From: Pseudomonas viridiflava
Lineage (GTDB): Bacteria > Pseudomonadota > Gammaproteobacteria > Pseudomonadales > Pseudomonadaceae
Assembly: GCF_900602065.1 (NCBI RefSeq)
Contig: NZ_UWFN01000310.1
Span: 62,001 to 126,000 of the forward strand
Reading direction: 5' to 3'
Length of the DNA: 64,000 nucleotides
The notes below the pieces were generated by a model. The model ran no database searches and was not told the DNA's origin. It was given only the letters and a program-made list of their open reading frames with translations. Of the stretch, positions 14,586 through 23,765 are shown one piece after another (within the stretch, counting starts at the first letter, position 1; each line of letters begins with the position of its first letter). Made by a program: the position numbers and the translations under genes.

Positions 14586-16058
14586 ATGAAAAATACAAGG
14601 AATGTATTAACTACGCAGGATGCGTCCGGTGTCTCGACATTAGGCGTGACGGTGCGTGTGGGGCTTTTCTTCGACGGAACAGGAAACAACCGCAGCAATA
14701 GCCAGATCGGCGCTGATTGCCGGTCAATGAATGAAATTCAAGGGGGAAAACATATTGCAGAGTGTGGCGGTCGGCACAGTGATCCGGCCAGTAGTTACAG
14801 TAATGATTTAAGTAATATTGCCAAATTGGCTGACCTCTACAGCAGTCGTCCTGTCGCGAGCAATCTTGGGGATGGCCTGAAAGTGTATTGGCCGATTTAT
14901 GTAAGTGGCATAGGCACTCTGTCAGGCGGGCGTGATTCAGTTTGGCCTGGTCAGAGTTTCGGTCGCGGCAGGACTGGAGTTATCGCTAAAGTTGCGCGAG
15001 GTGTCGAGAAACTGAGTGCGCTTCTGTCGTCATTCTCGCAGCACAACCCTGGTTGCTCCATCAGTGCGCTGGAACTGGATGTCTTTGGTTTCAGTCGGGG
15101 AGCTGCCGCAGCCCGGCATTTTGCCAACGAAGTGCTCAAGCGGGATAAGGGGGCGCTGGAGCCTGTGCTCAACCGCCGTAGCGTGCCATTGGTTCCTGGC
15201 TTTTCCTGGCACAGCGGCAGTATCAGGATGAAAGTGATCGGCCTCTTTGACACGGTCGCGGCTGTCGGCAGCATTCGGGATATGGGAAATCTGGGAGATG
15301 CGCACAACGACAAAGTAAACCTCTATCTACCGCCTGGCTGTGCCGAGCAGGTGTTGCATCTGGTGGCTCGCGACGAAGAAAGGCGTAACTTCGCACTTAA
15401 TAGCGTCATGCCTGATTGGCCGAAGGAGATTGTGCTGCCAGGTGCCCACTCGGATATTGGCGGCGGCTATCATCCGCAAATGCTTGAGCGTGTGCTGTTG
15501 ACGCGTCCACTCTGGAGTTTTGTGGGCAGCGACACCCCAAAGGAATCGACTCAGGCCTGGCAGCAGGCACATGCAGACATGAAGGGAATGGATCGAGCGC
15601 TATTGGTCGACCCCCGCGACCCCGATGCCATGTTGTCGATAACCTGCAAGGAGCGCCCAACCAAAGCCGGATACAACAAAGGCGGGGGCAAGGCGGTAAT
15701 GGCTGCGGTGTGCCTGCAGCGACAGGTATTCGGACATCTCGCCAGGGTCCATCTCCGTATCATGCACGCTCTGGCCTGTGATCACGGCGTTCCGTTCAAT
15801 CCGGTTCCGGCTTCTCTGGACTTCATGATTCTTCCAGAGCTGCAGGGCATCGCACACAAGCTGATTGCCTATGCGCGTGGGGCTGCCTACTCGCTCGATG
15901 CCAGTGAGGAGCAAATGTTGCGTTATCGCTACATACACCGCTCTGCGCATTGGGATGCGTTGATCGATAGCCGCCACAAGTTCAACGATGCACTTTTCGT
16001 GCATGCGCCGCAGAGTGGTGGTCGAGTGCGTTATCCAAATCAGGAGGGACGAGGCTAG
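14586..16058 (+). CDS. DUF2235 alpha/beta hydrolase, Tle1-like putative lipase
   Basis: The 490-residue product has the DUF2235 hallmarks. An N-terminal GLFFDGTGNN motif lies near residue 30. The nucleophile elbow is GFSRGAAAARHF with Ser170, followed by GLFDTVAAVG. The acid-loop motif GAHSDIGGGY has Asp290. This family includes the Tle1 phospholipases A delivered by type VI secretion into rival cells, with catalysis by a Ser-Asp-His triad. No signal peptide, PAAR, VgrG or immunity lipoprotein gene is seen beside it, so a T6SS role is inferred from the family only. The 236-base AT-rich leader and the first codons use more A/T than the surroundings, which fits acquisition by transfer. A 15-bp bidirectional terminator follows. 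Confidence 0.8.
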   Translation: MKNTRNVLTTQDASGVSTLGVTVRVGLFFDGTGNNRSNSQIGADCRSMNEIQGGKHIAECGGRHSDPASSYSNDLSNIAKLADLYSSRPVASNLGDGLKVYWPIYVSGIGTLSGGRDSVWPGQSFGRGRTGVIAKVARGVEKLSALLSSFSQHNPGCSISALELDVFGFSRGAAAARHFANEVLKRDKGALEPVLNRRSVPLVPGFSWHSGSIRMKVIGLFDTVAAVGSIRDMGNLGDAHNDKVNLYLPPGCAEQVLHLVARDEERRNFALNSVMPDWPKEIVLPGAHSDIGGGYHPQMLERVLLTRPLWSFVGSDTPKESTQAWQQAHADMKGMDRALLVDPRDPDAMLSITCKERPTKAGYNKGGGKAVMAAVCLQRQVFGHLARVHLRIMHALACDHGVPFNPVPASLDFMILPELQGIAHKLIAYARGAAYSLDASEEQMLRYRYIHRSAHWDALIDSRHKFNDALFVHAPQSGGRVRYPNQEGRG

Positions 16059-16081
16059 TCACATGAATTGAGATCTGTGAT

Positions 16082-16115
16082 GTACAGCGGCTCCGGATTC
16101 CCGGAGCCGCTGTAC
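16082..16115. terminator. Bidirectional terminator between convergent genes
   Basis: A perfect 15-bp stem (arms 16082-16096 and 16101-16115) with an ATTC loop lies between the lipase-like gene and the convergent DUF2789 gene. Flanking T-runs are weak on either strand, but the stem is very stable. Confidence 0.75.
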
Positions 16116-16125
16116 CTGGACACTA

Positions 16126-16362
16126 TTACTTGGTGTGAAGCAGGGCGTTCAACTCATCGACAATCGGAGCCCAATCGTCATCCCGCAACAATTTTTCCTT
16201 GAGGAAATCACCTTGTTGACGGGTCCAGAAGTCCGCTTCAGAGACCTTCACGTCGTCAGGCAGCGGACCATGTTCATCAACAAAGGCGTCGATGCTTTCC
16301 TGATCCGAATCCAGTCCCAGTTGTTCGAACAGGGTGGCTAGCGTAGGTGTATCCAGTTCCAT
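16126..16362 (-). CDS. DUF2789 family protein
   Basis: A 78-residue acidic protein. It starts MELDTPTLATLFEQLGLDS and contains the family pattern DAFVDEHGPLPDDV...FWTRQQGDFLKE...DDWAPIVDELNALL. The function of DUF2789 is not known; it is common in Pseudomonas and relatives. The start at 16362 follows a GAGGAG; the reading frame continues upstream to 16437 but that part has no family similarity. It is convergent with the lipase-like gene and shows no sign of being its immunity protein, since it has no signal peptide or membrane segment. Confidence 0.8.
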   Translation of the reverse strand: MELDTPTLATLFEQLGLDSDQESIDAFVDEHGPLPDDVKVSEADFWTRQQGDFLKEKLLRDDDWAPIVDELNALLHTK

Positions 16363-16462
16363 GTCATCTCCTCGGCGGGCTTGACCCGATCTACGGTTGC
16401 ACGCTTGATGCTGCGTAAAGCATCTGAGCGCATCCATGACCCAAGAGTTCGAAGCAATAGCG

Positions 16463-16693
16463 TTAAGCGTTCAGCGCGCCGGCATCAACCGCGCTTTTCA
16501 GCTCTCGGGCTGATTCCTGAGCTGCCGTCGCCGCGAGGTCTGCAGTTTTGAACCAGCGGTCTTTTTCCACCTGGTGGTAAGAGATAACGTTCGAAGCCTG
16601 TTTGGCGCGCATGACAATCACGGCTTGAAACTCACCTTCTACTTCTCTGGATTCGCCCCAGATGAAAAACTCGCCAATATCAAATTCAGTCAC
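16463..16693 (-). CDS. Small protein of unknown function
   Basis: A 76-residue acidic cytoplasmic protein (MTEFDIGEFFIWGESREVEG to VDAGALNA) that I do not assign to a family. It looks like a small folded domain with an N-terminal beta-rich half and a C-terminal helix (ADLAATAAQESARELKSA). It has no signal peptide or membrane segment. It reads in the same direction as the DUF2789 gene, 100 bases upstream, and may share its transcript. Codon use is like the neighbours, which supports a real gene. Confidence 0.65.
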   Translation of the reverse strand: MTEFDIGEFFIWGESREVEGEFQAVIVMRAKQASNVISYHQVEKDRWFKTADLAATAAQESARELKSAVDAGALNA

Positions 16694-17179
16694 TTATTAC
16701 CTTCCCATGGATGACGACTCGCTTCTGGCTGGACACATACATGTCGGGCCAGATGTCTTGATGTGACCGAGTATGGCATTTGTTGACGTTCGCGGCGGCA
16801 TTTAGTCGCCAAGAGCAGGAAACGACTGTCAGCCAGGCATAAGACAAGAGTAGGAAATTGCATTGGCAGGCGGTACATGATGCTCTTCATGTTGTACGAA
16901 TTGACTGCATCTGCCGATATGCATAAAACGGATATAGGCGGCAGGCGTCTGCACCCGGTAGAATCACCCGAATGCCAGCGCTTCTCGCGCTTTCGGTATC
17001 GTCGACGTTCTCTGCACAGGCACCCCGGGCTTCGGGTTGGCGGTGTGATGTGGCTGTAATTGCTGCAAGAAAACGCAAGGGAACTGCCCGTCTGATGCGC
17101 TACATCCAGGTAGCGGTAGCTTTTTCTGATCGTCCGATTGTGTTCGGGCGGGATCATTTTCAAGTTGGGGGTTTTAACT
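16694..17179. other. Intergenic stretch with no recognised gene
   Basis: A 157-codon frame on the minus strand (16690-17163) and shorter plus-strand frames exist, but none resembles a protein family or has a convincing ribosome-binding site. Upstream signals for the flanking divergent small genes should lie here. I see no repeat, tRNA or clear promoter. Confidence 0.4.
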
Positions 17180-17647
17180 TTGGCAGTAAGTAATCTGGAG
17201 ACACACGCGCTGTTCGTGCTTGGTGATCTGCGGGCGCAGTTGGTAAAACAGTTCCAGTCCCGTTTTGTTTATGTCTGCGAGCAGTCGGCTGAAGGCATTT
17301 ACATTGCTGAAATCGATACTGAGACGGCACTGGTAGTCGACGACAAGCCGCGGCTTGAGCTGAAGGTCGGGGATCACTTTCGCGCGGCTGTATTGCCTAG
17401 CCGTGAAGGCGGCAAGTTTGAGATCAAATTTCGCGAGATCAAACTGACGGTTTACGGCCTGGGCGAATATGCCTATGTCGACATCCCTGAAGGGCACGGC
17501 ATCGTGTTCAAGGAAGGTCAGGGTGTATTGATGGTGTTTGCAGCCCATGAGCAATTGCAGGGCGGACTGACCAAGACCCTGAAGGCTGCGACCACCAAAG
17601 CGGCTAAGTGGCGCAAAGGCGAACTGACGTTCAAAGCCAGCGAGTAA
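17180..17647 (+). CDS. Conserved-looking hypothetical protein, TTG start
   Basis: A 155-residue soluble protein rich in beta-strand pattern (LFVLGDLRAQLVKQFQSRFV...GLGEYAYVDIPEGHGIVFKEG) with a basic C-terminal helix (TLKAATTKAAKWRKGELTFK). I do not recognise the family. The reading frame runs back to an ATG at 17138. The TTG at 17180 (product MAVSNLETHALFV) is preferred: GGGGG at 17167-17171 lies about eight bases upstream and the intervening residues look non-coding. It is convergent with mnhG, with a shared hairpin in the gap. Confidence 0.6.
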   Translation: MAVSNLETHALFVLGDLRAQLVKQFQSRFVYVCEQSAEGIYIAEIDTETALVVDDKPRLELKVGDHFRAAVLPSREGGKFEIKFREIKLTVYGLGEYAYVDIPEGHGIVFKEGQGVLMVFAAHEQLQGGLTKTLKAATTKAAKWRKGELTFKASE

Positions 17648-17652
17648 AGCAC

Positions 17653-17672
17653 CGGCAGCTATTCAGCTGCCG
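17653..17672. terminator. Hairpin between convergent genes
   Basis: CGGCAGCT-ATTC-AGCTGCCG, an 8-bp perfect stem just after the hypothetical gene, overlaps the end of mnhG. It may terminate both convergent transcripts; no clear U-tract is present. Confidence 0.5.
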
Positions 17673-18040
17673 CTGGAGTCACCCTGTCGACCACCACTGC
17701 TGACTTCCGGAGGCACGTCGTCCCCTGCCATTCGCTTGCGAAAAAGGCCGGTGCGGGCGAGCAGCAGGGTGGTGACCGGGACGGTAATCGCCAGTAGCAC
17801 CGGGATTAGCCAGGCATGGATGACCGGTTCTGATTTGAGCGCCGAAAAGTACACGATCGAGGCCAGTGCCACGCACCATGCGCCCAGCGTTGAAGCCAGC
17901 GCAGGGGGATGCATGCGCTGAAAAAAGTCTTTCATGCGAAGCAGCCCCATTGCTCCGGTCAGCGCGAACAGGCTGCTGGCAATCAGTAGCAGAGCAGTGA
18001 GAATCTCGACCCAGAAGGGCAATACCACTGTCGAGTTCAT
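17663..18040 (-). CDS. mnhG: Multisubunit cation/proton antiporter subunit G
   Basis: MnhG/MrpG/PhaG is a small membrane subunit of the Mrp complex, which exchanges Na+ or K+ for protons and supports pH and salt homeostasis. The 125-residue product has three transmembrane segments (about 7-30, 42-62 and 70-92) and the family core GAMGLLRMKDFFQRMHPPALASTLG. It is the last gene of the six-gene operon and its start overlaps the mnhF stop by four bases, implying translational coupling. Confidence 0.93.
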   Translation of the reverse strand: MNSTVVLPFWVEILTALLLIASSLFALTGAMGLLRMKDFFQRMHPPALASTLGAWCVALASIVYFSALKSEPVIHAWLIPVLLAITVPVTTLLLARTGLFRKRMAGDDVPPEVSSGGRQGDSSGS

Positions 18041-18315
18041 TCGATGACTTCTCCACGCAGCAGGAATTTGGCCAGGGCAAACGAGCCGACAAAGCCAAAC
18101 AGCGCAATCAGCAGTGCGGCTTCGAAGTAAGTGTCACTGGCATAGCGGATGCCCAGGACCAGCATCATCAACATGGCAATGATGTACAGATAATCCAGCG
18201 CCAGCACCCGGTCCTGGGCTGAAGGGCCCTTGAACAGGCGCAGGAGCGTCAGGACCATGGCCAGGGCAAAGATGAACAAACTGACCAGAATGGCGTTGCC
18301 GAGCAAGGCACTCAT
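18037..18315 (-). CDS. mnhF: Multisubunit cation/proton antiporter subunit F
   Basis: The 92-residue MnhF/PhaF subunit has three transmembrane helices. Between the first and second is the conserved motif RLFKGPSAQDRVLALD, typical of the family. It overlaps mnhE upstream and mnhG downstream by four bases each. Confidence 0.93.
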   Translation of the reverse strand: MSALLGNAILVSLFIFALAMVLTLLRLFKGPSAQDRVLALDYLYIIAMLMMLVLGIRYASDTYFEAALLIALFGFVGSFALAKFLLRGEVIE

Positions 18316-18800
18316 TGGAAAATCTCCATCAACGGGCGCTCGTAAGTGGTTTTGAAGTGCTCGATAAACTGCGCTTCATCCTCCAGATCGAACACATGCA
18401 TGAGCAGTACGCTGCGATCCAGTGCGAGTTCAGACCAGACTGTCCCGGGAACCACCGTGGTGATCATGGCCAGTGCGGCCAGCCCGTTCGCGTCATGCAG
18501 GTCCAGCGGGACTTTTACAAAAGCTGAGCGTGGCGGGTTTCGACGGGCATTCCAGACGGTCCAGCCGACTGCGAGGTTAGAGACAATGACATCACGTCCC
18601 ACCAGGAGAAACAGCTTGAAGATAGTGCCCGGCCGCTTGATGCTCACCGGCAGCGGGCGAAGCGGGGACATCAGCAAGGGCGCGAGGAAACCCAGCACGA
18701 CCGCGAGAATCAGGTTGCCGGGGCTGATCGACAGGTTCATTACCAGCCACAGGATAGCCAGTGCCAGGGACAACCACGGGGCAGGGAAGTAGCGCTTCAT
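18312..18800 (-). CDS. mnhE: Multisubunit cation/proton antiporter subunit E
   Basis: The 162-residue MnhE/PhaE subunit has two N-terminal hydrophobic hairpins (about 8-48), followed by a cytoplasmic domain with the family pattern LAMITTVVPGTVWSELALDR and VLLMHVFDLED. It is coupled to mnhD and mnhF by ATGA-type overlaps. Confidence 0.93.
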   Translation of the reverse strand: MKRYFPAPWLSLALAILWLVMNLSISPGNLILAVVLGFLAPLLMSPLRPLPVSIKRPGTIFKLFLLVGRDVIVSNLAVGWTVWNARRNPPRSAFVKVPLDLHDANGLAALAMITTVVPGTVWSELALDRSVLLMHVFDLEDEAQFIEHFKTTYERPLMEIFQ

Positions 18801-20482
18801 GGCTGCACCGCCGATATTCCAGTGTCGCTGACCGGCCCTGGCAGCGGCCGCGTGGCCATTACCGATTGGATGTACTGTTTGGGCTCATGCAGCGCCGCGG
18901 CTGTGTCCTGGGTGTAGCGCAGTAACGGCTCGGCCTGGAACGTCAGCGTAATGCACAAACCCAGCAGGATCACGATTGGCAGGCACTCATAGCGACGCAA
19001 CAGCGGCGAAGGGCGCTCCTGAGGTGTCCAGAAACGCTGAATGCCGACCCGGGAAAAGGCCAGCAGCGAAGCAAGGCCAGAGAAAATCAGCAAGCTCACC
19101 AGCAGCCAGCCTTGATTAGAGATCGTCTCGTCCTGTGCGACATCCAGTCCCAGAGGGTTGAGCAGCGCGCTGAGCAGGGTGAGTTTACCGATGAACCCCG
19201 AAAGCGGTGGCATGCCGATGATTAGCAAGGCGCAAGCAATGAAACTCAAACCGATAAAGGCCACTGTCATCGGAATAACCTGACCGACCACGGCTTTCTG
19301 CTGGTCATCAAGGTTGGTGCCTGGCGGTGGGTTCAATGACTCCACGGTGCGCGGCAACTGATCGGCATCGTCTTCCAGCGGCAGCTCATTGGCTGAGCGC
19401 GAGCGTTCGATGAGTTCGGCGAGCAGGAACATGGCGCTCAGTGCCAGAGTCGAGCTGACCATGTAGAACAGCGCGCCAGCGGTCAGGCTGGGTTGAGCGA
19501 AGCCAATGGCCGAGAGCAGAATCCCGGCCGACACGAGGATGCTCAGCGCGGCCATGCGCTCAAGGCGTTGTGCGGCAATGATCGCAACGGCTGCGGTAAG
19601 GATCGTCGCCATGCCGCCATAAATCAGCCAGTCGCCGCCAAAGAATGCAGAAGGCCCCGCCTGCACCGAAAACAGCAAGGTCCAGAGCCGCAACAGCGTG
19701 TAGATGCCCACCTTGGTCATGATCGCGAAGATCGCCGCCACGGGAGCGCTGGCGGAGGAGTAGGCGGGCACCAGCCAGAAGTTCAGCGGCCACATGCCAG
19801 CCTTGGTCAGGAACGCCACCGCGAGAATGGCAGCACCGGCGTGCAGCAGCCCTAGATCGGCTTCTGGCACCTGGGGGATCTTGATGGCCAGGTCAGCCAT
19901 GTTCAGGGTACCGGTGACGCCATAGATCAACGCCGCACCAATCAGGAACAGCGAAGAGGCGAGCAAGTTGATTGCAATGTAATGCAGGCCCGCGGAGACA
20001 CGGGCCCGGCCCGAGCCGTGCAGCATCAAACCGTAGGAAGCCGCCAGCATCACCTCAAAGAACACGAAGAGATTGAACAGGTCGGCGGTGAGGAACGCGC
20101 CGTACAGGCCCATCAATTGAATCTGGAACAAGGCGTGGAAACTGGCGCCCGCCCGATCCCAGCGAGCGAGGGCGAAGAGCAGGGCGCAAACCCCGACAAT
20201 CCCGGTCAGTACCAGCATCATTGCCGACAGGTGATCGACTACCAGCACAATGCCGAACGGCACTTCCCAGTTACCGGGCAGATAAACACCGATTGAACCG
20301 GTGGTCCCGGTTTTCTGTACCCACATGAACAAGGTGACAGAAATGGCCAGGCCCAGCATGCTCGAAAACAGATTGATGCGCGCCTTGAGCGGGCGGTGCT
20401 TCTCGCCAAGCCAGAGCATGATCGCAGCAGTCAGCAACGGCAGCAGAATCGGTGCAACGATCAGTTGATTCATCAACGTCAT
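18797..20482 (-). CDS. mnhD: Multisubunit cation/proton antiporter subunit D
   Basis: MnhD is one of the two large subunits related to complex I NuoL/M/N and is thought to carry protons. The 561-residue protein has about 14 transmembrane helices. Conserved segments include NLFVFFEVMLAASYGL (the membrane Glu of the family), FLTKAGMWPLNFWLVPAY with the key Lys, and a hydrophilic loop at about 365-395. That loop (ELPLEDDADQLPRTVESLNP) is longer than a bare antiporter fold needs. It overlaps mnhC and mnhE by four bases. Confidence 0.94.
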   Translation of the reverse strand: MTLMNQLIVAPILLPLLTAAIMLWLGEKHRPLKARINLFSSMLGLAISVTLFMWVQKTGTTGSIGVYLPGNWEVPFGIVLVVDHLSAMMLVLTGIVGVCALLFALARWDRAGASFHALFQIQLMGLYGAFLTADLFNLFVFFEVMLAASYGLMLHGSGRARVSAGLHYIAINLLASSLFLIGAALIYGVTGTLNMADLAIKIPQVPEADLGLLHAGAAILAVAFLTKAGMWPLNFWLVPAYSSASAPVAAIFAIMTKVGIYTLLRLWTLLFSVQAGPSAFFGGDWLIYGGMATILTAAVAIIAAQRLERMAALSILVSAGILLSAIGFAQPSLTAGALFYMVSSTLALSAMFLLAELIERSRSANELPLEDDADQLPRTVESLNPPPGTNLDDQQKAVVGQVIPMTVAFIGLSFIACALLIIGMPPLSGFIGKLTLLSALLNPLGLDVAQDETISNQGWLLVSLLIFSGLASLLAFSRVGIQRFWTPQERPSPLLRRYECLPIVILLGLCITLTFQAEPLLRYTQDTAAALHEPKQYIQSVMATRPLPGPVSDTGISAVQP

Positions 20483-20823
20483 TCTTTGGGCTCCCGGCCG
20501 TCTACGTGGTCGGTACCGGTCAACCCTCTGGACGCCAGCAACAACACCAGGAACAGCGCGGTCATCGCGAAGCTGATCACGATGGCAGTGAGCACCAGCG
20601 CCTGAGGCAGCGGGTCGGTGTAATGCAGCAGGTCCTGAGGCACGCCATCCTTGATGATGGGCTCACGCCCGATGAACAGGCTACCCATGCTGAAGATGAA
20701 CAGATTGACGCCATAGGACAGCAGGCAAAGGCCCATGACGACCTGAAAAGTCCGTGGGCGCAGGATCAGCCAGACGCCCGAGGCGGCCAGCACACCAATG
20801 GCAATGGCGATGACTTCTTCCAT
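20479..20823 (-). CDS. mnhC: Multisubunit cation/proton antiporter subunit C
   Basis: The 114-residue MnhC/PhaC subunit, a NuoK homologue with three transmembrane helices. The GVWLILRPRTFQVVMGLCLL and DPLPQALVLTAIVISFAMTA segments are characteristic; the latter is the NuoK-type QALVLTAIV motif. It overlaps mnhA by one base and mnhD by four. Confidence 0.94.
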   Translation of the reverse strand: MEEVIAIAIGVLAASGVWLILRPRTFQVVMGLCLLSYGVNLFIFSMGSLFIGREPIIKDGVPQDLLHYTDPLPQALVLTAIVISFAMTALFLVLLLASRGLTGTDHVDGREPKE

Positions 20824-23765
20824 CAGGACGCTCCTTGTGTGGCCACTATATCGGCGATGGGGGTAGGCACAGGTTTTGGCAACGAGGTCGGACGATGACT
20901 ACGTACCGACTGGTGCGCCAGTGCAGTGAGAATCAGCAGGGTCGAACCGACGACGACCGCATAGACCCCAACATCGAAAAACAGCGCGCTCGCGACGTGG
21001 ATGTCGCCCAGCAACGGTAAGTCCAGATGCGCGGTGTGAGTGGTCATGAACGGGTAGCCGAAGAACATCGACCCCAGCCCGGTGCAGATCGCGAACAGCA
21101 GCCCGGTACCCATCCAGCGTAACGGCCGCAGGCTCATTTGCGCCTCGACCCACTGTGTACCGGCGACCATGTATTGCAGGATGAACGCCACGGACATCAC
21201 CAGCCCCGCGACAAAACCGCCGCCCGGCTGGTTGTGCCCTCTCATGAACAGGTACATCGATACCAATACCGCAATCGGCAGCAGCAAGCGTACGAGCACC
21301 GCTGGCACCATCATGAAGCCCAGAGCGGTATCACTGGCACTGCGCGGGTTGACCAGATCAGTCGCCACATCCGGTGCCAGCAAACGTTGCTGAGCGGGTA
21401 GAGGGATACTCTCCTTGGGTGGGCGGAAGCGCCGCAGCAAGGCAAATACGGTCAATGCGACCGCCGCCAGAACGGTAATTTCGCCGAAGGTATCGAAGCC
21501 GCGGAAGTCCACCAGCATGACGTTGACGACGTTACTGCCGCCGCCCTCGGGAATGGCCCGGCTCAGGTAAAACGAGGAAATGGTGTTGGGCGTTGCACGG
21601 GTCAGCATGGCGTAAGACAACAAGGCCATGCCGCCGCCGACCAGTACCGAAAGAATCAGGTCGCGAACCCGGCGTGTTCTGGCCCGGACGCGGCTGCTGA
21701 CCGACGGCGCAACGTTCTCATTACGTCGTGGCAGCCAGCGCAGGCCTAGCAGGATCAGCACCGAGGTGACCACTTCAACCACCAGTTGGGTCAGGGCCAG
21801 ATCGGGTGCCGAGAACCAGACGAAGGTGACACAGGTCATCAGTCCGCAGACGCTGACCATGATGACCGCTGCAAGACGGTGATATTTACCTTGCCAGGCT
21901 GCGCCCAGGGCACAGGCAATAGCGATAAGCCAAAGCGTGACGAATACGCCGGAACCTGGAATTTTCGGCCGGTCGCCCCAGGTCAAACCGCTGAAATACA
22001 TCGGGATGAAGCCGCCGATCAGTGCTGCCAATACCACCATAAACAACTGCGGTTGCAGGCGGCGGGTGCTGATGCGGCCTTCGAAACGCCGCGCCCAGCG
22101 AGTCATGATCACCAGCGAGCGCTCGAAGAAGCGCTTGCCGTTCATGCGCTGCACAAGCGGCGGGCCAGTGAAACGGTTCTGTTTGAATGGCTTACGCAGC
22201 AGCAGGTACAGGAGAACGCCGCCAGCCATGGCGATCAGGCTCATGATCATCGGCGCATTCCAGCCATGCCAGATAGCCAGGCTGTACTCAGGCAGCGTAC
22301 CGCCCACGACCGGTTGTGCAGCGGCAGCCAGTAATGGCGCTACGGATTGAGCGGGGAAGATCCCGACGATCACGCAGGCGATTACCAGAAACTCTACAGG
22401 CGCACGCATCCAGCGGGGTGGCTCATGGGGGGTGTGAGGCAGGTCGGTGGCTTTCGGGCCGAAGAACACATCCACGGTGAAGCGCAGTGAATAGGCGACG
22501 CTGAAAGCCCCGGCGATGGTTGCAATCACCGGTAATGCCATCTCCACCCAGGCGGAAGAGCTGACGAATACCGTTTCAGCGAAAAACATTTCCTTGGACA
22601 GGAAGCCGTTCAGCAGCGGCACGCCTGCCATGGAGGCGCTGGCTACCATCGCCAGCGTCGCGGTGTAAGGGATCAGGGTGATCAGGCCGCTCAGCTTGCG
22701 GATGTCCCGCGTCCCGCTCTCGTGGTCGATGATGCCTGCGGCCATGAACAGCGAGGCTTTGAACGTGGCGTGGTTGAGGATGTGGAAGACCGCTGCCACT
22801 GCCGCCAATGGACTGTTAAGGCCCAGCAGCAGAGTGATCAGCCCGAGATGGCTGATGGTGGAATACGCCAGCAGGCCTTTGAGGTCATTCTGGAAAATTG
22901 CCGAGTAGGCGCCAATGATCAAGGTGCACGCGCCAGCGCCGCTGACTATCCAGAACCACTGCTCGCTCCCTGAAAGGGCGGGCCAGAAACGTGCCAGCAA
23001 AAATACTCCGGCTTTGACCATGGTTGCCGAGTGCAGGTAAGCGGAGACCGGCGTCGGTGCGGCCATTGCATGGGGCAGCCAGAAATGGAACGGGAACTGC
23101 GCACTTTTGCTCAGCGCGCCAATCAGGATCAGCGTGAGCAGCACCGGATACAGCGCGTGGGCACGAATGGCGTCGCCAGAGGCCAGCACGCGGTCCAGAT
23201 CATAACTGCCGACCACGTGGCCGAGCAGCATGACGCCTACCAGCAAAGCCAGTCCGCCTGCGCCAGTGACCATCAATGCCATATAGGCGCCGCGTCGCGC
23301 GTCTGCCCGGTGGTGCCAGTAACCAATCAACAGGAATGAGAAGAGGCTGGTCAGTTCCCAGAAAAATACGATCTGAATCAGATTGCCGGAAATCACCAGG
23401 CCGAGCATCGCGCCCATGAAGGCCAGGAAGAACGCGAAAAAGCGCGGTACCGGATCATCCGGTGACATGTAGTAACGGGCGTACAGGGAAACCAGGGTGC
23501 CGATGCCAAGGACCAGCATCGAGAACATCCAAGCGAAGCCGTCCATACGCAGGACGAAATTCAATCCCAGGCTGGGTAACCAGAAATATTCTTCGCGTAT
23601 CACCCCGCCGTCGACGATCTGCGGGTACCACAAGGCAACCTGAATCGCACCGGTAACGGCCACCAGGCCGGCAAGAATGGATTCAGCATTACGCGCGTTA
23701 TGCGGCAAAAACGCCGCCAGACAGCTGCCGATGAAAGGCAGAAGCAGTAGAACTATCAGGGACAT
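20823..23765 (-). CDS. mnhA: Multisubunit cation/proton antiporter subunit A, fused to subunit B
   Basis: The 980-residue protein combines a NuoL-like MnhA part (about 1-800) and a C-terminal MnhB domain (about 825-960). The MnhA part has many helices, including FFWELTSLFSFLLIGYWHH and SKSAQFPFHFWLPHAMAAPT with the conserved Lys and His. The MnhB domain contains VSMYLFMRGHNQPGGGFVAG, the MnhB signature. This fused A/B form defines the six-gene group-2 mrp operon of Pseudomonas and rhizobia (pha/sha). It is the first gene of the operon; the 140 bases upstream contain no obvious regulator site. Confidence 0.95.
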   Translation of the reverse strand: MSLIVLLLLPFIGSCLAAFLPHNARNAESILAGLVAVTGAIQVALWYPQIVDGGVIREEYFWLPSLGLNFVLRMDGFAWMFSMLVLGIGTLVSLYARYYMSPDDPVPRFFAFFLAFMGAMLGLVISGNLIQIVFFWELTSLFSFLLIGYWHHRADARRGAYMALMVTGAGGLALLVGVMLLGHVVGSYDLDRVLASGDAIRAHALYPVLLTLILIGALSKSAQFPFHFWLPHAMAAPTPVSAYLHSATMVKAGVFLLARFWPALSGSEQWFWIVSGAGACTLIIGAYSAIFQNDLKGLLAYSTISHLGLITLLLGLNSPLAAVAAVFHILNHATFKASLFMAAGIIDHESGTRDIRKLSGLITLIPYTATLAMVASASMAGVPLLNGFLSKEMFFAETVFVSSSAWVEMALPVIATIAGAFSVAYSLRFTVDVFFGPKATDLPHTPHEPPRWMRAPVEFLVIACVIVGIFPAQSVAPLLAAAAQPVVGGTLPEYSLAIWHGWNAPMIMSLIAMAGGVLLYLLLRKPFKQNRFTGPPLVQRMNGKRFFERSLVIMTRWARRFEGRISTRRLQPQLFMVVLAALIGGFIPMYFSGLTWGDRPKIPGSGVFVTLWLIAIACALGAAWQGKYHRLAAVIMVSVCGLMTCVTFVWFSAPDLALTQLVVEVVTSVLILLGLRWLPRRNENVAPSVSSRVRARTRRVRDLILSVLVGGGMALLSYAMLTRATPNTISSFYLSRAIPEGGGSNVVNVMLVDFRGFDTFGEITVLAAVALTVFALLRRFRPPKESIPLPAQQRLLAPDVATDLVNPRSASDTALGFMMVPAVLVRLLLPIAVLVSMYLFMRGHNQPGGGFVAGLVMSVAFILQYMVAGTQWVEAQMSLRPLRWMGTGLLFAICTGLGSMFFGYPFMTTHTAHLDLPLLGDIHVASALFFDVGVYAVVVGSTLLILTALAHQSVRSHRPTSLPKPVPTPIADIVATQGAS

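Noticed and set aside
16126..16693. The two small minus-strand genes as immunity proteins of the Tle1-like lipase
   Set aside because: Known Tle1 immunity proteins are periplasmic lipoproteins; neither product has a signal peptide, and both are on the opposite strand behind a strong terminator.
16690..17163. 157-codon minus-strand frame in the gap after the small unknown gene
   Set aside because: Very high in Arg, Ser, Cys and Pro, no good ribosome-binding site and no resemblance to any family; a chance frame is more likely.
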